NCBI RefSeq assembly: GCF_014647515.1
Contig: NZ_BMPI01000024.1
Location: 246-64,245 of the forward strand
Length of the DNA stretch: 64,000 bases
Source: Dactylosporangium sucinum
GTDB taxonomy: Bacteria > Actinomycetota > Actinomycetes > Mycobacteriales > Micromonosporaceae
Direction: 5' to 3'
Made by a program: the position numbers and the translations under genes. This document shows positions 55,794 to 64,000 of this stretch, in pieces. Under the pieces are notes generated by a model. That model made no database searches and was not told the DNA's origin. It worked only from the letters and a program-made list of their open reading frames with translations. Position 1 is the first letter of the stretch. The number at the start of each line of letters is the position of its first letter.

Positions 55794-57532
55794 GTGATTG
55801 TCCACTGGAACGAGAACTCCGACTTGGTCTTCGCGGCGTCGGTCACCGTGAGCTTCACGGTGAAGGTTCCGGTCGCCGACGGCGTGCCTTTGAACGTGGC
55901 CTTCTCCGCGTTGAACGTGACCGAGACGCCGTTCGGCAGACCGGACGGCGTCCACGTGTACGTGCCGGTGCCGCCGGCCGCCGTCGCCGTCCACTCGGTC
56001 AGCTGCGTGCCCTTGGGATTGGCCCGCTCCGCGGGGCCCGTCGGCAGCGTGATCCGCAGGTCGGCCCCCGACGCCGCCACGTTGACCCACACGGCCTTCG
56101 AGTTGGTGACGCCGTTGCTGTCCCGCACGGTGATCGTCGCGAGGAACCGCGAGGTCGCCGTGGCCGTCCCGCTGATCGTGCCGTCGCTGGCGATGCTGAG
56201 GCCGGCCGGAAGGTTGCTCGCCGTGTACGTGTTGACGCCGGTGCCGCCGCCCGCTTCGATCCGGGCCGAGTACGCCGCGCCCTTCGTCGGGGTCAGCACC
56301 GCCGGGCCGACCACCTGAACCTTGGTGTTCCACACGAACGACGCCGTCGACGCCTGGTTGTAGGAGTCGACCACCCGCACATTCACGGTCGCCCCCGCGG
56401 CGGCGCCGCTCACCATGGAGGCCCCGCTCACCACGCCCGTGTTCGGGTCGAGTGACAGGCCCGCCGGGAGCCCGGTCGCCGACCAGGTGAACGGTGGCGC
56501 GCCCCCGGTCACCGGCAACGTATATGACACCGCTGCGCCAGCGTCCCAGGTCTGGTTCTTCGGCACCGCGGCCGGCAGCTCGTTCACCGTCCAGTTGAAC
56601 GATGCGTCGTTGCTGCTGCTCTGGTCCTGCACGATTACCCGCACGACGTAGACGCCCTTCTGACTCGGGGTGCCGCGGATGACGCCGTCGCTGGTCAGTC
56701 CCAGGCCGGGCGGGAGGTTGTCGGCGGTCCAGCCGTAGGGTGGGGAGGACGACGACGCCGTGAGCCGGACCTCGCGGATCGGGATCCCGACGTCGCTGAA
56801 CTGGTTGCCGGGGTTGTCGGGCAGCGGCGGGATCACCGTGACGCTGGGGTTGAACACCGGATCGCTCGTCGCCTGCGTCACCAGGGTCTGCGTCGAGTAC
56901 GTGCAGACTGCGTTGGTGCAGGCTCGGGAATCCTGCCAGACGACCACAACGACGACTTTCCAGAACTTCAGCGGATCGTTCTGTCCCTTCACGCACGGGG
57001 TCTCGTGGGGCTTCTTTTCGTCCTCGCGGCGCAGCTTCGGCATCGGCATCGAGCAGGCACCGACGAACCAGTACCGCTGCAGCGCGACGTTGTTGGTGGG
57101 CGCCTCCGGTGTCTCCGGCACGGTGGCCAGCGTGTTGTTGTCGACGTTGTCCTCGTCCTCGGGGACCGTGGTGTCGATGGCGGCGGAGATGTCCATCGTC
57201 TCGATGACGCCTTGCAGCTCACGCTGCAGTGCCTTCGCTACGCGGTCGTTCTCGTCCGTCGGCTGCAGCAGCGCCTTCTGCTTCTCCACCTCGCGCCTGC
57301 TGCGGCCGGCGATGATGCTGCCCGGCGGCAGCGCGCGGACCATCTCGACGCCGTCGTGGGCGTAGCGCACCGCCATCTGCAGGCCGCGCTCCTTGTTCAG
57401 CGTGTTGTTCGCCGACACGAAGAACGTGGTCAGCGCCGTCATCACCACGCCCATGACGGCGATCGCGGTGAGCGTCTCGACCAGGCTGAACCCGGCGTCG
57501 CCGGGCGGTGCCTCGCGGCAGCGGCGGGGCAC
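55790..57532 (-). CDS. PilV-like minor pilin with Ig-like (He_PIG) repeats
   Basis: The 580-aa protein begins with a prepilin signal (GDAG then FSLVETLTAIAVMGVVMTAL, Glu+5 present). After a 200-residue Cys-containing region come at least four putative Ig repeats with the phrases NLPPGLGLTSDGVIRGTP, GLPAGLSLDPNTGVVSG, NLPAGLSIASDGTISGT and GLPNGVSVTFN. Normal PilV is 150-200 aa, so this is about three times larger. The long extension probably projects from the pilus tip. GTG 57532 lies three bases after the pilO stop. Confidence 0.85.
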   Translation of the reverse strand: MPRRCREAPPGDAGFSLVETLTAIAVMGVVMTALTTFFVSANNTLNKERGLQMAVRYAHDGVEMVRALPPGSIIAGRSRREVEKQKALLQPTDENDRVAKALQRELQGVIETMDISAAIDTTVPEDEDNVDNNTLATVPETPEAPTNNVALQRYWFVGACSMPMPKLRREDEKKPHETPCVKGQNDPLKFWKVVVVVVWQDSRACTNAVCTYSTQTLVTQATSDPVFNPSVTVIPPLPDNPGNQFSDVGIPIREVRLTASSSSPPYGWTADNLPPGLGLTSDGVIRGTPSQKGVYVVRVIVQDQSSSNDASFNWTVNELPAAVPKNQTWDAGAAVSYTLPVTGGAPPFTWSATGLPAGLSLDPNTGVVSGASMVSGAAAGATVNVRVVDSYNQASTASFVWNTKVQVVGPAVLTPTKGAAYSARIEAGGGTGVNTYTASNLPAGLSIASDGTISGTATATSRFLATITVRDSNGVTNSKAVWVNVAASGADLRITLPTGPAERANPKGTQLTEWTATAAGGTGTYTWTPSGLPNGVSVTFNAEKATFKGTPSATGTFTVKLTVTDAAKTKSEFSFQWTIT

Positions 57533-57534
57533 GG

Positions 57535-58083
57535 CTACTCCGGCACGGCGTAGAACGCCTGGAGGTTGATCGTCACGTTCGTCTTGTCGCCGGCCGCCGT
57601 GGCCACGTTGACGCTCGTGATGAGCACGGCGCGCGGCTGTACCTTCTGGAGCTGGTCGAGGAACGGGTTGATCTTGGCGGTCGGGCCCACGACGGTGAGC
57701 CCGACCGGCAGTGACTGGACCGTCCCCTTGCCGGTCGCCACGTCCACGGCGGTGCCCACGCTCACGCCGCTGACCGACACCCCGGTCAGCTCGCCGGCGG
57801 TCTGCAGCTCCCGCAGCAGCGCCGACACCGAGTCGCTCTCCGGCAGCGCCGCCCGGTTCGCCTCCAGCGTCGCCTTGAACTCGGCCAGCCGCTCGTCGTC
57901 CTTGCGCATCTGGTTGAGCCGCTGCCGCTGCACGACGACCTGCTGGCCGACCGAGTCGGCGCTGTCGCGCAGGCTCTCGCTCTCGTCGTACCGGTCGCTG
58001 ATGACGAAGAACCAGCCGACGGCCAGGATCGCGGCCGACAGCGCGATCCCGCCGACCAGCCAGAGACGGTCGGCCCGCAGCAT
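57535..58083 (-). CDS. pilO: PilO-like type IV pilus assembly protein
   Basis: The 182-aa protein has one N-terminal membrane helix (WLVGGIALSAAILAVGWFFV), a coiled coil (QQVVVQRQRLNQMRKDDERL) and a ferredoxin-like C-terminal domain (SLPVGLTVVGPTAKINPFLD). PilO pairs with PilN in the inner alignment complex. Its gene position right after pilN and one-base overlap (TGATG) agree. Confidence 0.85.
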   Translation of the reverse strand: MLRADRLWLVGGIALSAAILAVGWFFVISDRYDESESLRDSADSVGQQVVVQRQRLNQMRKDDERLAEFKATLEANRAALPESDSVSALLRELQTAGELTGVSVSGVSVGTAVDVATGKGTVQSLPVGLTVVGPTAKINPFLDQLQKVQPRAVLITSVNVATAAGDKTNVTINLQAFYAVPE

Positions 58084-59444
58084 CACTTGCCTCCGGACGC
58101 GCTCGGGGTCGCCGACGGCGGGCTGAACCGCCCGCCCAGCGCGGCCTTGGTGATGTCCATGCGGATCGTGAACGTCACGCCCTCGTCGTCCTGGTTGGCG
58201 TCGGTGAGGAACGGGTCGGCGATGCCGCCGACGGCGCCGAGAGTGTCCACATAGGTGGCGATGACCGCCTTGCTCGGCGCGACGCCCGTGAGCGTGATGA
58301 GGCCGATCCGGTCGGGGCTCGCGCCCGCCCCGGCCGGCGCGTCGGCGTCCAGCGACCCGGTGACGCCGGTGAGCCGCACGCCCTTCGGCGCGGCCGACTG
58401 CAACGAGGTGAGCAGCGCCGACCACGAGAGGTCCTGGGCCATCACGGCGCGCAGCTGGGCGGAGATCTCGTCGGCGCGGCGGCGCACGTCGCGCTGCTCC
58501 TTGTAGTCGTTCTGCTGGCTGTTCACCTTGCGCAGCGCGAGCTGGGCGTCGGCGAGCCCGTCCTGGGCCTGCCGGACGTCGCCGGCCGCCATCACGTACC
58601 ACCCGACGACCAGCGCCACGACCGCCGCGACCCCGATGACGACCAGGCGGCGCACGCGGCGCACGTGCCTGGTCGCGGAGATCTCGGTGGGGAGGAGGTC
58701 GGCGGCGATCGGCAGGATGCGGAACGTGCGCGCGGTCGCCTCGGGGAAGGCCGGGTGCGGCGCGCTCTGCCACGGCCCGCCCCGCCGCGGCCCGTCTGCG
58801 GGGGCCGGGGACGGGGTCCGGTCCGCGACCGGTTCGCCGGCCGGCGCTTCGGTGCCGGGTGCGTCGGCCGGCCGCGGCGCCCACGTTGCAGCGACCGGGA
58901 CCGCGGGCCGGCCCGCGGTCGGCACGTCGGGGAGTGCCACGTGCGGTGCCTGGGCCGACGGTGGTGTGGCCCGTGCCGGCGCGGCCGGCGGTCGCGGGAT
59001 CGGGGGTGGCGCGGACGGCAGTGATGCGGGCCGGGGTGGTGTGGCCGGTGGCGGCGCGGCCGGCAGGTCCAGGGTCGCGGCCGGCAGGTCCAGCGTCGGG
59101 GTCCGGTCGGCGACCGCGGTCGGCAGCGCGGACGGCGCCTCCGTGAACGGCTCCGGCGGTGCGGCGGGTGCCGTCGCTGCGGGCAGGACGAGCTCGCCGT
59201 GGATGAACCGGGGGAACTCCCGCTTGACCGGCGCGGCCGCCGCCGGCTCCTGGGGCTCGGGCGGCGGCCAGGCCGGCGGCGGCCCGGACGGGACCACGCG
59301 CACCGGGCGGGCGTCCGCCTCCGCCTCCGCCGGGGGCTCGTCGTCGAACGAGGGCAGCACGATGCCCGTCAGGCGCCCGTCCACCGGGGGCGGCGGCTCC
59401 GGGCCGTCGTGCGGGTCGCCGGGCGGATCGAGCGGGGAGGTCAT
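58083..59444 (-). CDS. pilN: PilN-like protein with long proline-rich N-terminus
   Basis: The 453-aa protein is more than twice the usual PilN length. Residues 1-235 are a disordered Pro/Ala region (PPAAPARATPPSAQAP). The PilN part follows: short cytoplasmic ILPIAADLLPTEISATRHVR (which in PilN binds PilM), a membrane helix (LVVIGVAAVVALVVGWYVM), a coiled coil (DAQLALRKVNSQQNDYKEQR) and a C-terminal domain. The shifted PilM-binding motif after a long tail is unusual. ATG 59444 overlaps the pilM stop. Confidence 0.85.
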   Translation of the reverse strand: MTSPLDPPGDPHDGPEPPPPVDGRLTGIVLPSFDDEPPAEAEADARPVRVVPSGPPPAWPPPEPQEPAAAAPVKREFPRFIHGELVLPAATAPAAPPEPFTEAPSALPTAVADRTPTLDLPAATLDLPAAPPPATPPRPASLPSAPPPIPRPPAAPARATPPSAQAPHVALPDVPTAGRPAVPVAATWAPRPADAPGTEAPAGEPVADRTPSPAPADGPRRGGPWQSAPHPAFPEATARTFRILPIAADLLPTEISATRHVRRVRRLVVIGVAAVVALVVGWYVMAAGDVRQAQDGLADAQLALRKVNSQQNDYKEQRDVRRRADEISAQLRAVMAQDLSWSALLTSLQSAAPKGVRLTGVTGSLDADAPAGAGASPDRIGLITLTGVAPSKAVIATYVDTLGAVGGIADPFLTDANQDDEGVTFTIRMDITKAALGGRFSPPSATPSASGGK

Positions 59445-60466
59445 GCGGTCGCTCCCAGGGTCAGGCCGACCGACACGGCGGCCGACGCCCGGACGTGTTC
59501 GAGGCTGCCGTGCCGCACGCGGCGCAGGCCGCGCAGGCGCATCACCGGGTCCACCGCGAGCACCTCGACGCCGAGCTGCTGGTGCAGCGCGTCGAGCAGG
59601 CCGGGCAGCAGGGAGCCGCCGCCGGACAGGGCCAGGCGGCTGACGCGGGCCTGGCGGCCGGCGGCGGTGAGGTACGCGAACGAGTTGCCGATCTCGTTGA
59701 CGAGCGGCCGCACGGCGTCCTTGAGCGCGGCCACGCTGGCGGGGTCGGCGTCGGTACGCAGGCCGAGCCGGCACTTGAGCTCCTCCGCCTGGTCGAGGGG
59801 GATGTCCAGCCGGTCGGCGACGGTCTTGGTGATCTCGTTGCCGCCGCGGGGGATGGTGCGCACGATGAGCGGCTCCCCGTCGTGGTGCACGACGACGCTC
59901 GTCGCGTGGGCGCCGATGTCGATGATCGCCTCGACCTGCTCGTCGAGCCGGGACGCGGCCCGCAGCAGCGCGAACGACGCCAGGTCGACGCGCACGACGC
60001 TGAGCTTGGCGGCCTCGATGGCCCGGATCGCGGCCAGCACCGGCTCCTTCGGCGCGGCGATGAGCAGCCCGCGGACCGTCCCGGCCGAGCCGGGGTCCTC
60101 GAGCGGGTAGAAGTCGATGAGCGACCGCTCGGGCGGCAGCGGCAGCGCGTCGCGGACCTGGAACGGCAGGGCCTGGCGCATCTCCTTGGCCGGCAGGTTG
60201 GCGACCGTGCTCTCGCGGACCACGACCTGCTGGTGGGTGACGCCGAGCGCCACCTTGCGGGTGCGGAACCTGAACGTGCGCCACAGCTGCCTGAGCGCGA
60301 CGGTGACGGCGCGCTCGTCCTGCACGGCGCCGTTCTGGACGACCCCCGGGGGCAGCAGCACGTGCCCGAAGTTGCTGATGATCGGCCCGTCCTTGCTGGA
60401 CCTGGTCTCCGCGGCGCGGATGGACACCGTGCCGATGTCGAGACCGATCGGGTTGACGGCGGCCAT
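59441..60466 (-). CDS. pilM: PilM, actin-like type IV pilus assembly ATPase fold protein
   Basis: The 341-aa protein has the PilM/FtsA-like fold: PIGLDIGTVSIRAAETRSSK (phosphate 1), AIIDIGAHATSVVVHHDGEP (phosphate 2), RTIPRGGNEITKTVADRL and LALSGGGSLLPGLLDALHQQ (adenosine). It binds the PilN N-terminus on the cytoplasmic side of the pilus base. It precedes pilN-pilO with an ATGA overlap. Confidence 0.95.
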   Translation of the reverse strand: MAAVNPIGLDIGTVSIRAAETRSSKDGPIISNFGHVLLPPGVVQNGAVQDERAVTVALRQLWRTFRFRTRKVALGVTHQQVVVRESTVANLPAKEMRQALPFQVRDALPLPPERSLIDFYPLEDPGSAGTVRGLLIAAPKEPVLAAIRAIEAAKLSVVRVDLASFALLRAASRLDEQVEAIIDIGAHATSVVVHHDGEPLIVRTIPRGGNEITKTVADRLDIPLDQAEELKCRLGLRTDADPASVAALKDAVRPLVNEIGNSFAYLTAAGRQARVSRLALSGGGSLLPGLLDALHQQLGVEVLAVDPVMRLRGLRRVRHGSLEHVRASAAVSVGLTLGATA

Positions 60467-60493
60467 CGTGCTCCTTCCGGGCGGGAAATGGTG

Positions 60494-61276
60494 TTACGCG
60501 GGCAGCAGCAGGGACGTGTACCAGCTGGTGATCGGGGCGGCGGCGAAGAGCGCGACGAGCGCGCCGGCGAGCATCGCGGGGCCGAAGGGCAGCGCCGTGC
60601 GGCGGCCGGCGCGGCCGGTGACCAGCAGCGCCAGCCCGGCGACGCCGCCGATGGCGAAGGCGACGAGGGTGCCGACGGCGACCGAGGACCAGCCGAGCCA
60701 GCCGAGGTAGAGGCCGAGGACGCCGGCCAGCTTGACGTCGCCGAAGCCCATGCCCCCGGGGTACACGAGGGACAACACGAGGTAGAACGTCCACAGCACG
60801 GCCATCGCGAGCAGCCCGCGCAGGCCCGCGCCCCAGTCCCGCTCGACGACGACGGCGGGCAGCAGCAGGAGCGGTGCCACGAGGTACGACGGGAGGACGA
60901 TCGCGTTGGGCAGGCGCAGCGCGTCGAGGTCGATGAGGGCGAGGGCCACGGCGATGGCGGCCAGGTAAAGCCAGGCGGGCAGGCTCGCGGAGAGGCCGAA
61001 GCGGGCGGCGACGGCGACGAAGAGCGCGGCGGTGCCGAGCTCGACGAGGGGGTAGCGGGCGCTGATCGGGGCCGCGCAGTCGGCGCAGCGGCCGCGCAGC
61101 AGGAGCCAGCCGAGCACGGGCACGTTGTGCCAGGGGCGGATCGGGGAGGTGCACTGTGGACAGTGCGACGGCGGGCGCAGCAGCGACTCGCCGCGGGGGA
61201 CGCGGTGGATGACGACGTTGAGGAACGACCCGACGGCGAGCCCGAGCACGCCGACGACGACGAGTGCGAACGTCAT
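60494..61276 (-). CDS. pilD: Prepilin peptidase / N-methyltransferase (PilD)
   Basis: The 260-aa membrane protein keeps the four-Cys zinc region (CPQC and CADC), the methylase-domain start (GSFLNVVIHRVPRGESLL), and both catalytic aspartates: IDLDALRLPNAI and the GFGDVKL motif. It would cut the prepilins in this operon after Gly and methylate the new N-terminus. Confidence 0.95.
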   Translation of the reverse strand: MTFALVVVGVLGLAVGSFLNVVIHRVPRGESLLRPPSHCPQCTSPIRPWHNVPVLGWLLLRGRCADCAAPISARYPLVELGTAALFVAVAARFGLSASLPAWLYLAAIAVALALIDLDALRLPNAIVLPSYLVAPLLLLPAVVVERDWGAGLRGLLAMAVLWTFYLVLSLVYPGGMGFGDVKLAGVLGLYLGWLGWSSVAVGTLVAFAIGGVAGLALLVTGRAGRRTALPFGPAMLAGALVALFAAAPITSWYTSLLLPA

Positions 61277-61352
61277 GTCGTTGCTCTCCCTGGCAACTCA
61301 GGCGGGTGCGGCGGCCCGCAGTCGCGAGCCGCCACGTCCGCCGTGCGAAGCG

Positions 61353-61892
61353 TCACTTGCCGTCGGTGACGCACTTCGTGATGTCCTTGCCATCGGCGGC
61401 CTTCTTGACCGAGCCGCCCTGGGCACTGTTGTAGACGTAGACCTGGCCACCGTCGGCGTTGACGCCGCAGATCCAGTACGAGTCCTTGGTGTCGCCCTTC
61501 ATCTTGTACTGCAGCTGGTTGCCCGGGGACAGAGTGGCCTTCTGGATGGAGCCGCCGGAGGCCGCCGAGGTCGAGGCGCTGCCGCCGCCGGTGGCGGTCG
61601 TGCCGAAGTCGAGGCTGGTGATCGGGGTGGTGCCGTCGGAGTAGGTCGCCCCGCCGTCCTTCGGGTAGGTGTTGCTGTTCTCGGTGTAGAACTGCTCGAC
61701 GGCGCTGACCGCGGCGCGCACGTCGGACTCGGCCGACTTGTTGGCGGCGCCCTTGCGGTAGTTGAGGTACATCGGCACCGCGATCGCGACCAGCACGCCG
61801 ATGATCACGACGACGACGAGCAGCTCGACGAGCGTGAAGCCGCTGTCTCCGGCGGCACGCTTCTTCGGCATCCTGCGCAGCGTTTCCTGCAT
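61353..61892 (-). CDS. pilA: Type IV major pilin-like protein
   Basis: The 179-aa protein has a positively charged leader (MPKKRAAGDSG), the cleavage context G/FTLVELLVVVVIIGVLVAI with Glu+5, and a C-terminal head with two Cys (WICGVNA, KCVTDGK) that likely form the D-loop disulfide. An 18-residue Ser/Thr/Gly-rich insert precedes this loop. The ATG at 61892 follows AGGAGG. It is the most likely main pilus subunit of the cluster. Confidence 0.9.
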   Translation of the reverse strand: MQETLRRMPKKRAAGDSGFTLVELLVVVVIIGVLVAIAVPMYLNYRKGAANKSAESDVRAAVSAVEQFYTENSNTYPKDGGATYSDGTTPITSLDFGTTATGGGSASTSAASGGSIQKATLSPGNQLQYKMKGDTKDSYWICGVNADGGQVYVYNSAQGGSVKKAADGKDITKCVTDGK

Positions 61893-62033
61893 GGGTGAGC
61901 CTCCTGCTCCTGCCTGGGGTGGTGTGGCGGCGAGGCTCCGCTGCCTGGCGCCAGACTGTGGGGGTGGGTGTTCGGTGCTGTACATCAGTAACGGCGGTGT
62001 TCGGTGCGGCCCCGGTGGGCGGCCCGGTGCGGT

Positions 62034-63266
62034 TCAGTTGCTCTGGATGTTCTGGTAGATCGAGAACATCGGCAGGTAGAGGCAGACGATCATCCCGCCG
62101 ACCACGCCGCCCATGACGAGCACCATGATCGGTTCGATGGACGCCGTGAGCGCCTCGGCCGCGCTGTCGACCTCCCGGTCGTAGAAATCGGCAACCTTTT
62201 CGAGCATCTGACTGATTTGGCCGCTTTCTTCGCCGACCTCGATCATCTGCACGACCATCGACGGGAAGATCTTGTGCTGGCTCAGCTGCGAGGACATGGG
62301 CCGTCCCTCGCGCACGGCCTGCTGCAGGTCGGTCATGGCCGCCGTGATGACGCTGTTGCCGGTGGTGGCGCCGACGACGTCGAGCGCCTGCAGTACCGGA
62401 ACGCCGACCCCCAGCAGCGTGCCCAGGTTGCGGGAGAACCGGCTCAGCGCGATCTTCGTGAACAGCGGGCCGAACACGGGCAGCTTCAGCTTCACCTTGT
62501 CGAGCCACAGGCGGGCCGCCGGATTGCTCGCCTTGAGCTGCCGGACGGCGATCGAGCCGACGACGACCAGCCCGACGATGAGCGGCCCCAGCCAGAAGAG
62601 CGTGTGGCTGGCGTTGACGATGATCCGGGTCGGCAGCGGCAGCTCGCCACCGAGCTGCTGGAACATCTTCTCGAAGATCGGCACGATGAAGATGAGCACC
62701 GCGCTGATCATCACGACCGTGAAGACGAGCACGATGACCGGATACGTGAGCGCGCTCTTGATCTTCCCGCGGAGGGTCGCGTCCTTCTCGAAGTTCGTGG
62801 CGATGCGGTCCAGCGCGCTGTCGAGGAAACCGCCGGTCTCGCCGGCCCGGATCATCGCCACCATGAGGGCCGGGAACACCTTGGGGTGCTTGCCGAGCGC
62901 GCCCGACAGCGACATGCCGCCCTCGATGTCCGCCCGGACCTCGGCGAGCGCCTTCTTGAGCGACGGCTTCGGCGCCTGCTCCTCCAGCACGGCGAGGGAC
63001 CGCAGCAGCGACATGCCCGACTGGGTCATCGTCGCGAACTGCCGGGCGAAGACGGCGAGGTCCCTGAGCGTGGTGCGGTCGCCGAGCCCCGGGATGTGCA
63101 GTTCCCGCCGCATGAGCGTGCCGGCGTCGGTGATCGCGAGCGGGGTCAGGCCCTGCTGGCGCAGCAGCTGCGCGGCGGCCAGCTCGTTGGCCGCCTCGAT
63201 CTGGCCCTTGACGCGCTTCCCGTCGTGGTCGAGCGTCTGGTAGTCGAAGGTCTTCGTGGCAGGCAT
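62034..63266 (-). CDS. pilC: PilC, type IV pilus inner-membrane platform protein
   Basis: The 410-aa protein shows two PilC/GspF domains (FARQFATMTQSGMSLLRSLA and FSRNLGTLLGVGVPVLQALD) and three large membrane helices, ending MVLVMGGVVGGMIVCLYLPM. PilC links the assembly ATPase PilB to pilin extension. The gene lies after pilT with 16 intergenic bases; pilB is expected beyond the window edge. Confidence 0.95.
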   Translation of the reverse strand: MPATKTFDYQTLDHDGKRVKGQIEAANELAAAQLLRQQGLTPLAITDAGTLMRRELHIPGLGDRTTLRDLAVFARQFATMTQSGMSLLRSLAVLEEQAPKPSLKKALAEVRADIEGGMSLSGALGKHPKVFPALMVAMIRAGETGGFLDSALDRIATNFEKDATLRGKIKSALTYPVIVLVFTVVMISAVLIFIVPIFEKMFQQLGGELPLPTRIIVNASHTLFWLGPLIVGLVVVGSIAVRQLKASNPAARLWLDKVKLKLPVFGPLFTKIALSRFSRNLGTLLGVGVPVLQALDVVGATTGNSVITAAMTDLQQAVREGRPMSSQLSQHKIFPSMVVQMIEVGEESGQISQMLEKVADFYDREVDSAAEALTASIEPIMVLVMGGVVGGMIVCLYLPMFSIYQNIQSN

Positions 63267-63282
63267 GTCGTCACATCACAGG

Positions 63283-64000
63283 TCAGGTACGGCCGGCGAG
63301 GCGGCGGAACTCCTCGGCGGAGTGGCACAGCTCGAGCGCGGCCTCGTAGGAGATGAGCTGCTGGCGCACGCGCTCGGCCAGGTGCTGGTCGAACGAGAGC
63401 ATCCCGTCGTTGCCGCTGGACTGCATGAACGACGGGATCTGGTGGTTCTTGCCCTCCCGGATGAGGTTCCGGATGGCCGGCGTGGCGAACATGATCTCGG
63501 AGACGATCGTGCGGCCCTGGCCGTCGGCACGGGGCGCCAGCGCCTGGGTCACCACGCCCTGCAGCGCGTTCGACAGCTGCGCGCGGATCTGCTGCTGCTG
63601 GTGCGGCGGGAAGATGTCGATGACCCGGTCGACGGTCTGCGCCGCGCTCTGCGTGTGCAGCGTGGCCAGGACCAGGTGCCCCGTCTCGGCGGCGGTCAGC
63701 GCGGTCGACGTCGTCTCCAGGTCGCGCAGCTCGCCGACCAGGATGATGTCCGGGTCCTGGCGCAGCGCGTGCTTGAGGGCCATGGCGAACGACGTCGTGT
63801 CGGCGCCGACCTCGCGCTGGTTCACGAGGCACCGCTTGTGCTCGTGGAGGAACTCGATCGGGTCCTCGATGGTGACGATGTGGGACGAGCGGGTCCGGTT
63901 CGCCAGGTCGAGGATCGCCGCCAGGGTCGTGGTCTTGCCGGAGCCGGTCGGCCCGGTGACCAGCACCAGGCCCCGGTGCAGGTGGGCGAAGCGGGCCACC
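63283..64000 (-). CDS. pilT: PilT retraction ATPase, partial at the window edge
   Basis: The visible 239 residues are the C-terminal two-thirds: Walker A (LVTGPTGSGKTTTLAAIL), Asp box (SSHIVTIEDPIEFLHEHKRC), Walker B (PDIILVGELRDLETTSTALT), His box (TGHLVLATLHTQSAAQTVDR) and the PilT-typical AIRNLIREGKNHQIPSFMQS. PilT retracts type IV pili. The reading frame is open to base 64000, so the start lies outside the window; the Val codon at 63999 is internal. Confidence 0.95.
   Translation of the reverse strand, partial: VARFAHLHRGLVLVTGPTGSGKTTTLAAILDLANRTRSSHIVTIEDPIEFLHEHKRCLVNQREVGADTTSFAMALKHALRQDPDIILVGELRDLETTSTALTAAETGHLVLATLHTQSAAQTVDRVIDIFPPHQQQQIRAQLSNALQGVVTQALAPRADGQGRTIVSEIMFATPAIRNLIREGKNHQIPSFMQSSGNDGMLSFDQHLAERVRQQLISYEAALELCHSAEEFRRLAGRT

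Overview
The window is one 64 kb stretch of a very GC-rich chromosome with dense, often overlapping genes, frequent GTG starts, several apparently leaderless promoters (a -10 box 6-8 bases before the start codon), SigE- and ECF-type sigma factors and many NarL-type two-component pairs. This points to a filamentous actinobacterium. The mix of glucuronoyl esterase, CBM2 and chitinase enzymes, long GTCGATCTTGCAG hairpin elements and a type IV pilus operon makes a member of the Micromonosporaceae (Actinoplanes-like) my best guess; that is inference, not proof.

Layout. Bases 1-5.4 kb look like a decaying accessory segment. It holds an orphan protein, a small GntR regulator divergent from a small Cys-rich protein, an HNH-like protein, two frameshifted genes, a truncated XRE regulator and a complete YefM-YoeB toxin-antitoxin pair with its operator. 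Two diverged copies of one repeat lie at 10-191 and 4272-4378. From 5.4 to 16.9 kb lie two sigma/anti-sigma-like pairs, a polysaccharide deacetylase, a lectin-domain membrane protein, a glucuronoyl methylesterase with CBM2, and a 768-residue secreted repeat protein. At 17-19.3 kb is the most unusual locus: a macro-domain protein transcribed divergently from a protein that joins a uracil-DNA-glycosylase-like domain to an arginine-type ADP-ribosyltransferase domain.

From 19.2 to 27.3 kb come a homocysteine methyltransferase, an HxlR regulator divergent from a small flavin/F420 oxidoreductase operon and sharing an operator with it, a GH18 chitinase, an SPFH protein, an NmrA-like protein and a discoidin/DUF1996 secreted protein behind LacI-type operators. 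From 27.5 to 40.4 kb lie three histidine kinase/response regulator pairs, an orphan response regulator behind an 11-codon leader ORF, a NuoF-like/ferric-reductase-like redox pair, a glycosyltransferase and a second DUF1996 lipoprotein.

From 40.5 to 53.6 kb are a homocitrate-synthase-like gene divergent from a citrate synthase with its own HTH domain, PhzF, an M3 peptidase, a FadR-sterol desaturase-YhhN operon, an ABC transporter with a MerR regulator and matching promoter, a PRMT-like methyltransferase and a PAP2 protein. From 53.7 kb to the end runs a minus-strand type IV pilus operon: pilT (cut by the window edge), pilC, pilin, pilD, pilM, pilN, pilO and three minor-pilin-like genes. Two of these minor pilins carry large extracellular modules, one with Ig-like repeats and one with ricin-type lectin repeats, suggesting an adhesive pilus tip.

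The strongest candidate for an undescribed system is the macro / UDG-ART pair at 16966-19269. It resembles the logic of DNA-ADP-ribosylating toxin-antitoxin systems but is built from different parts.
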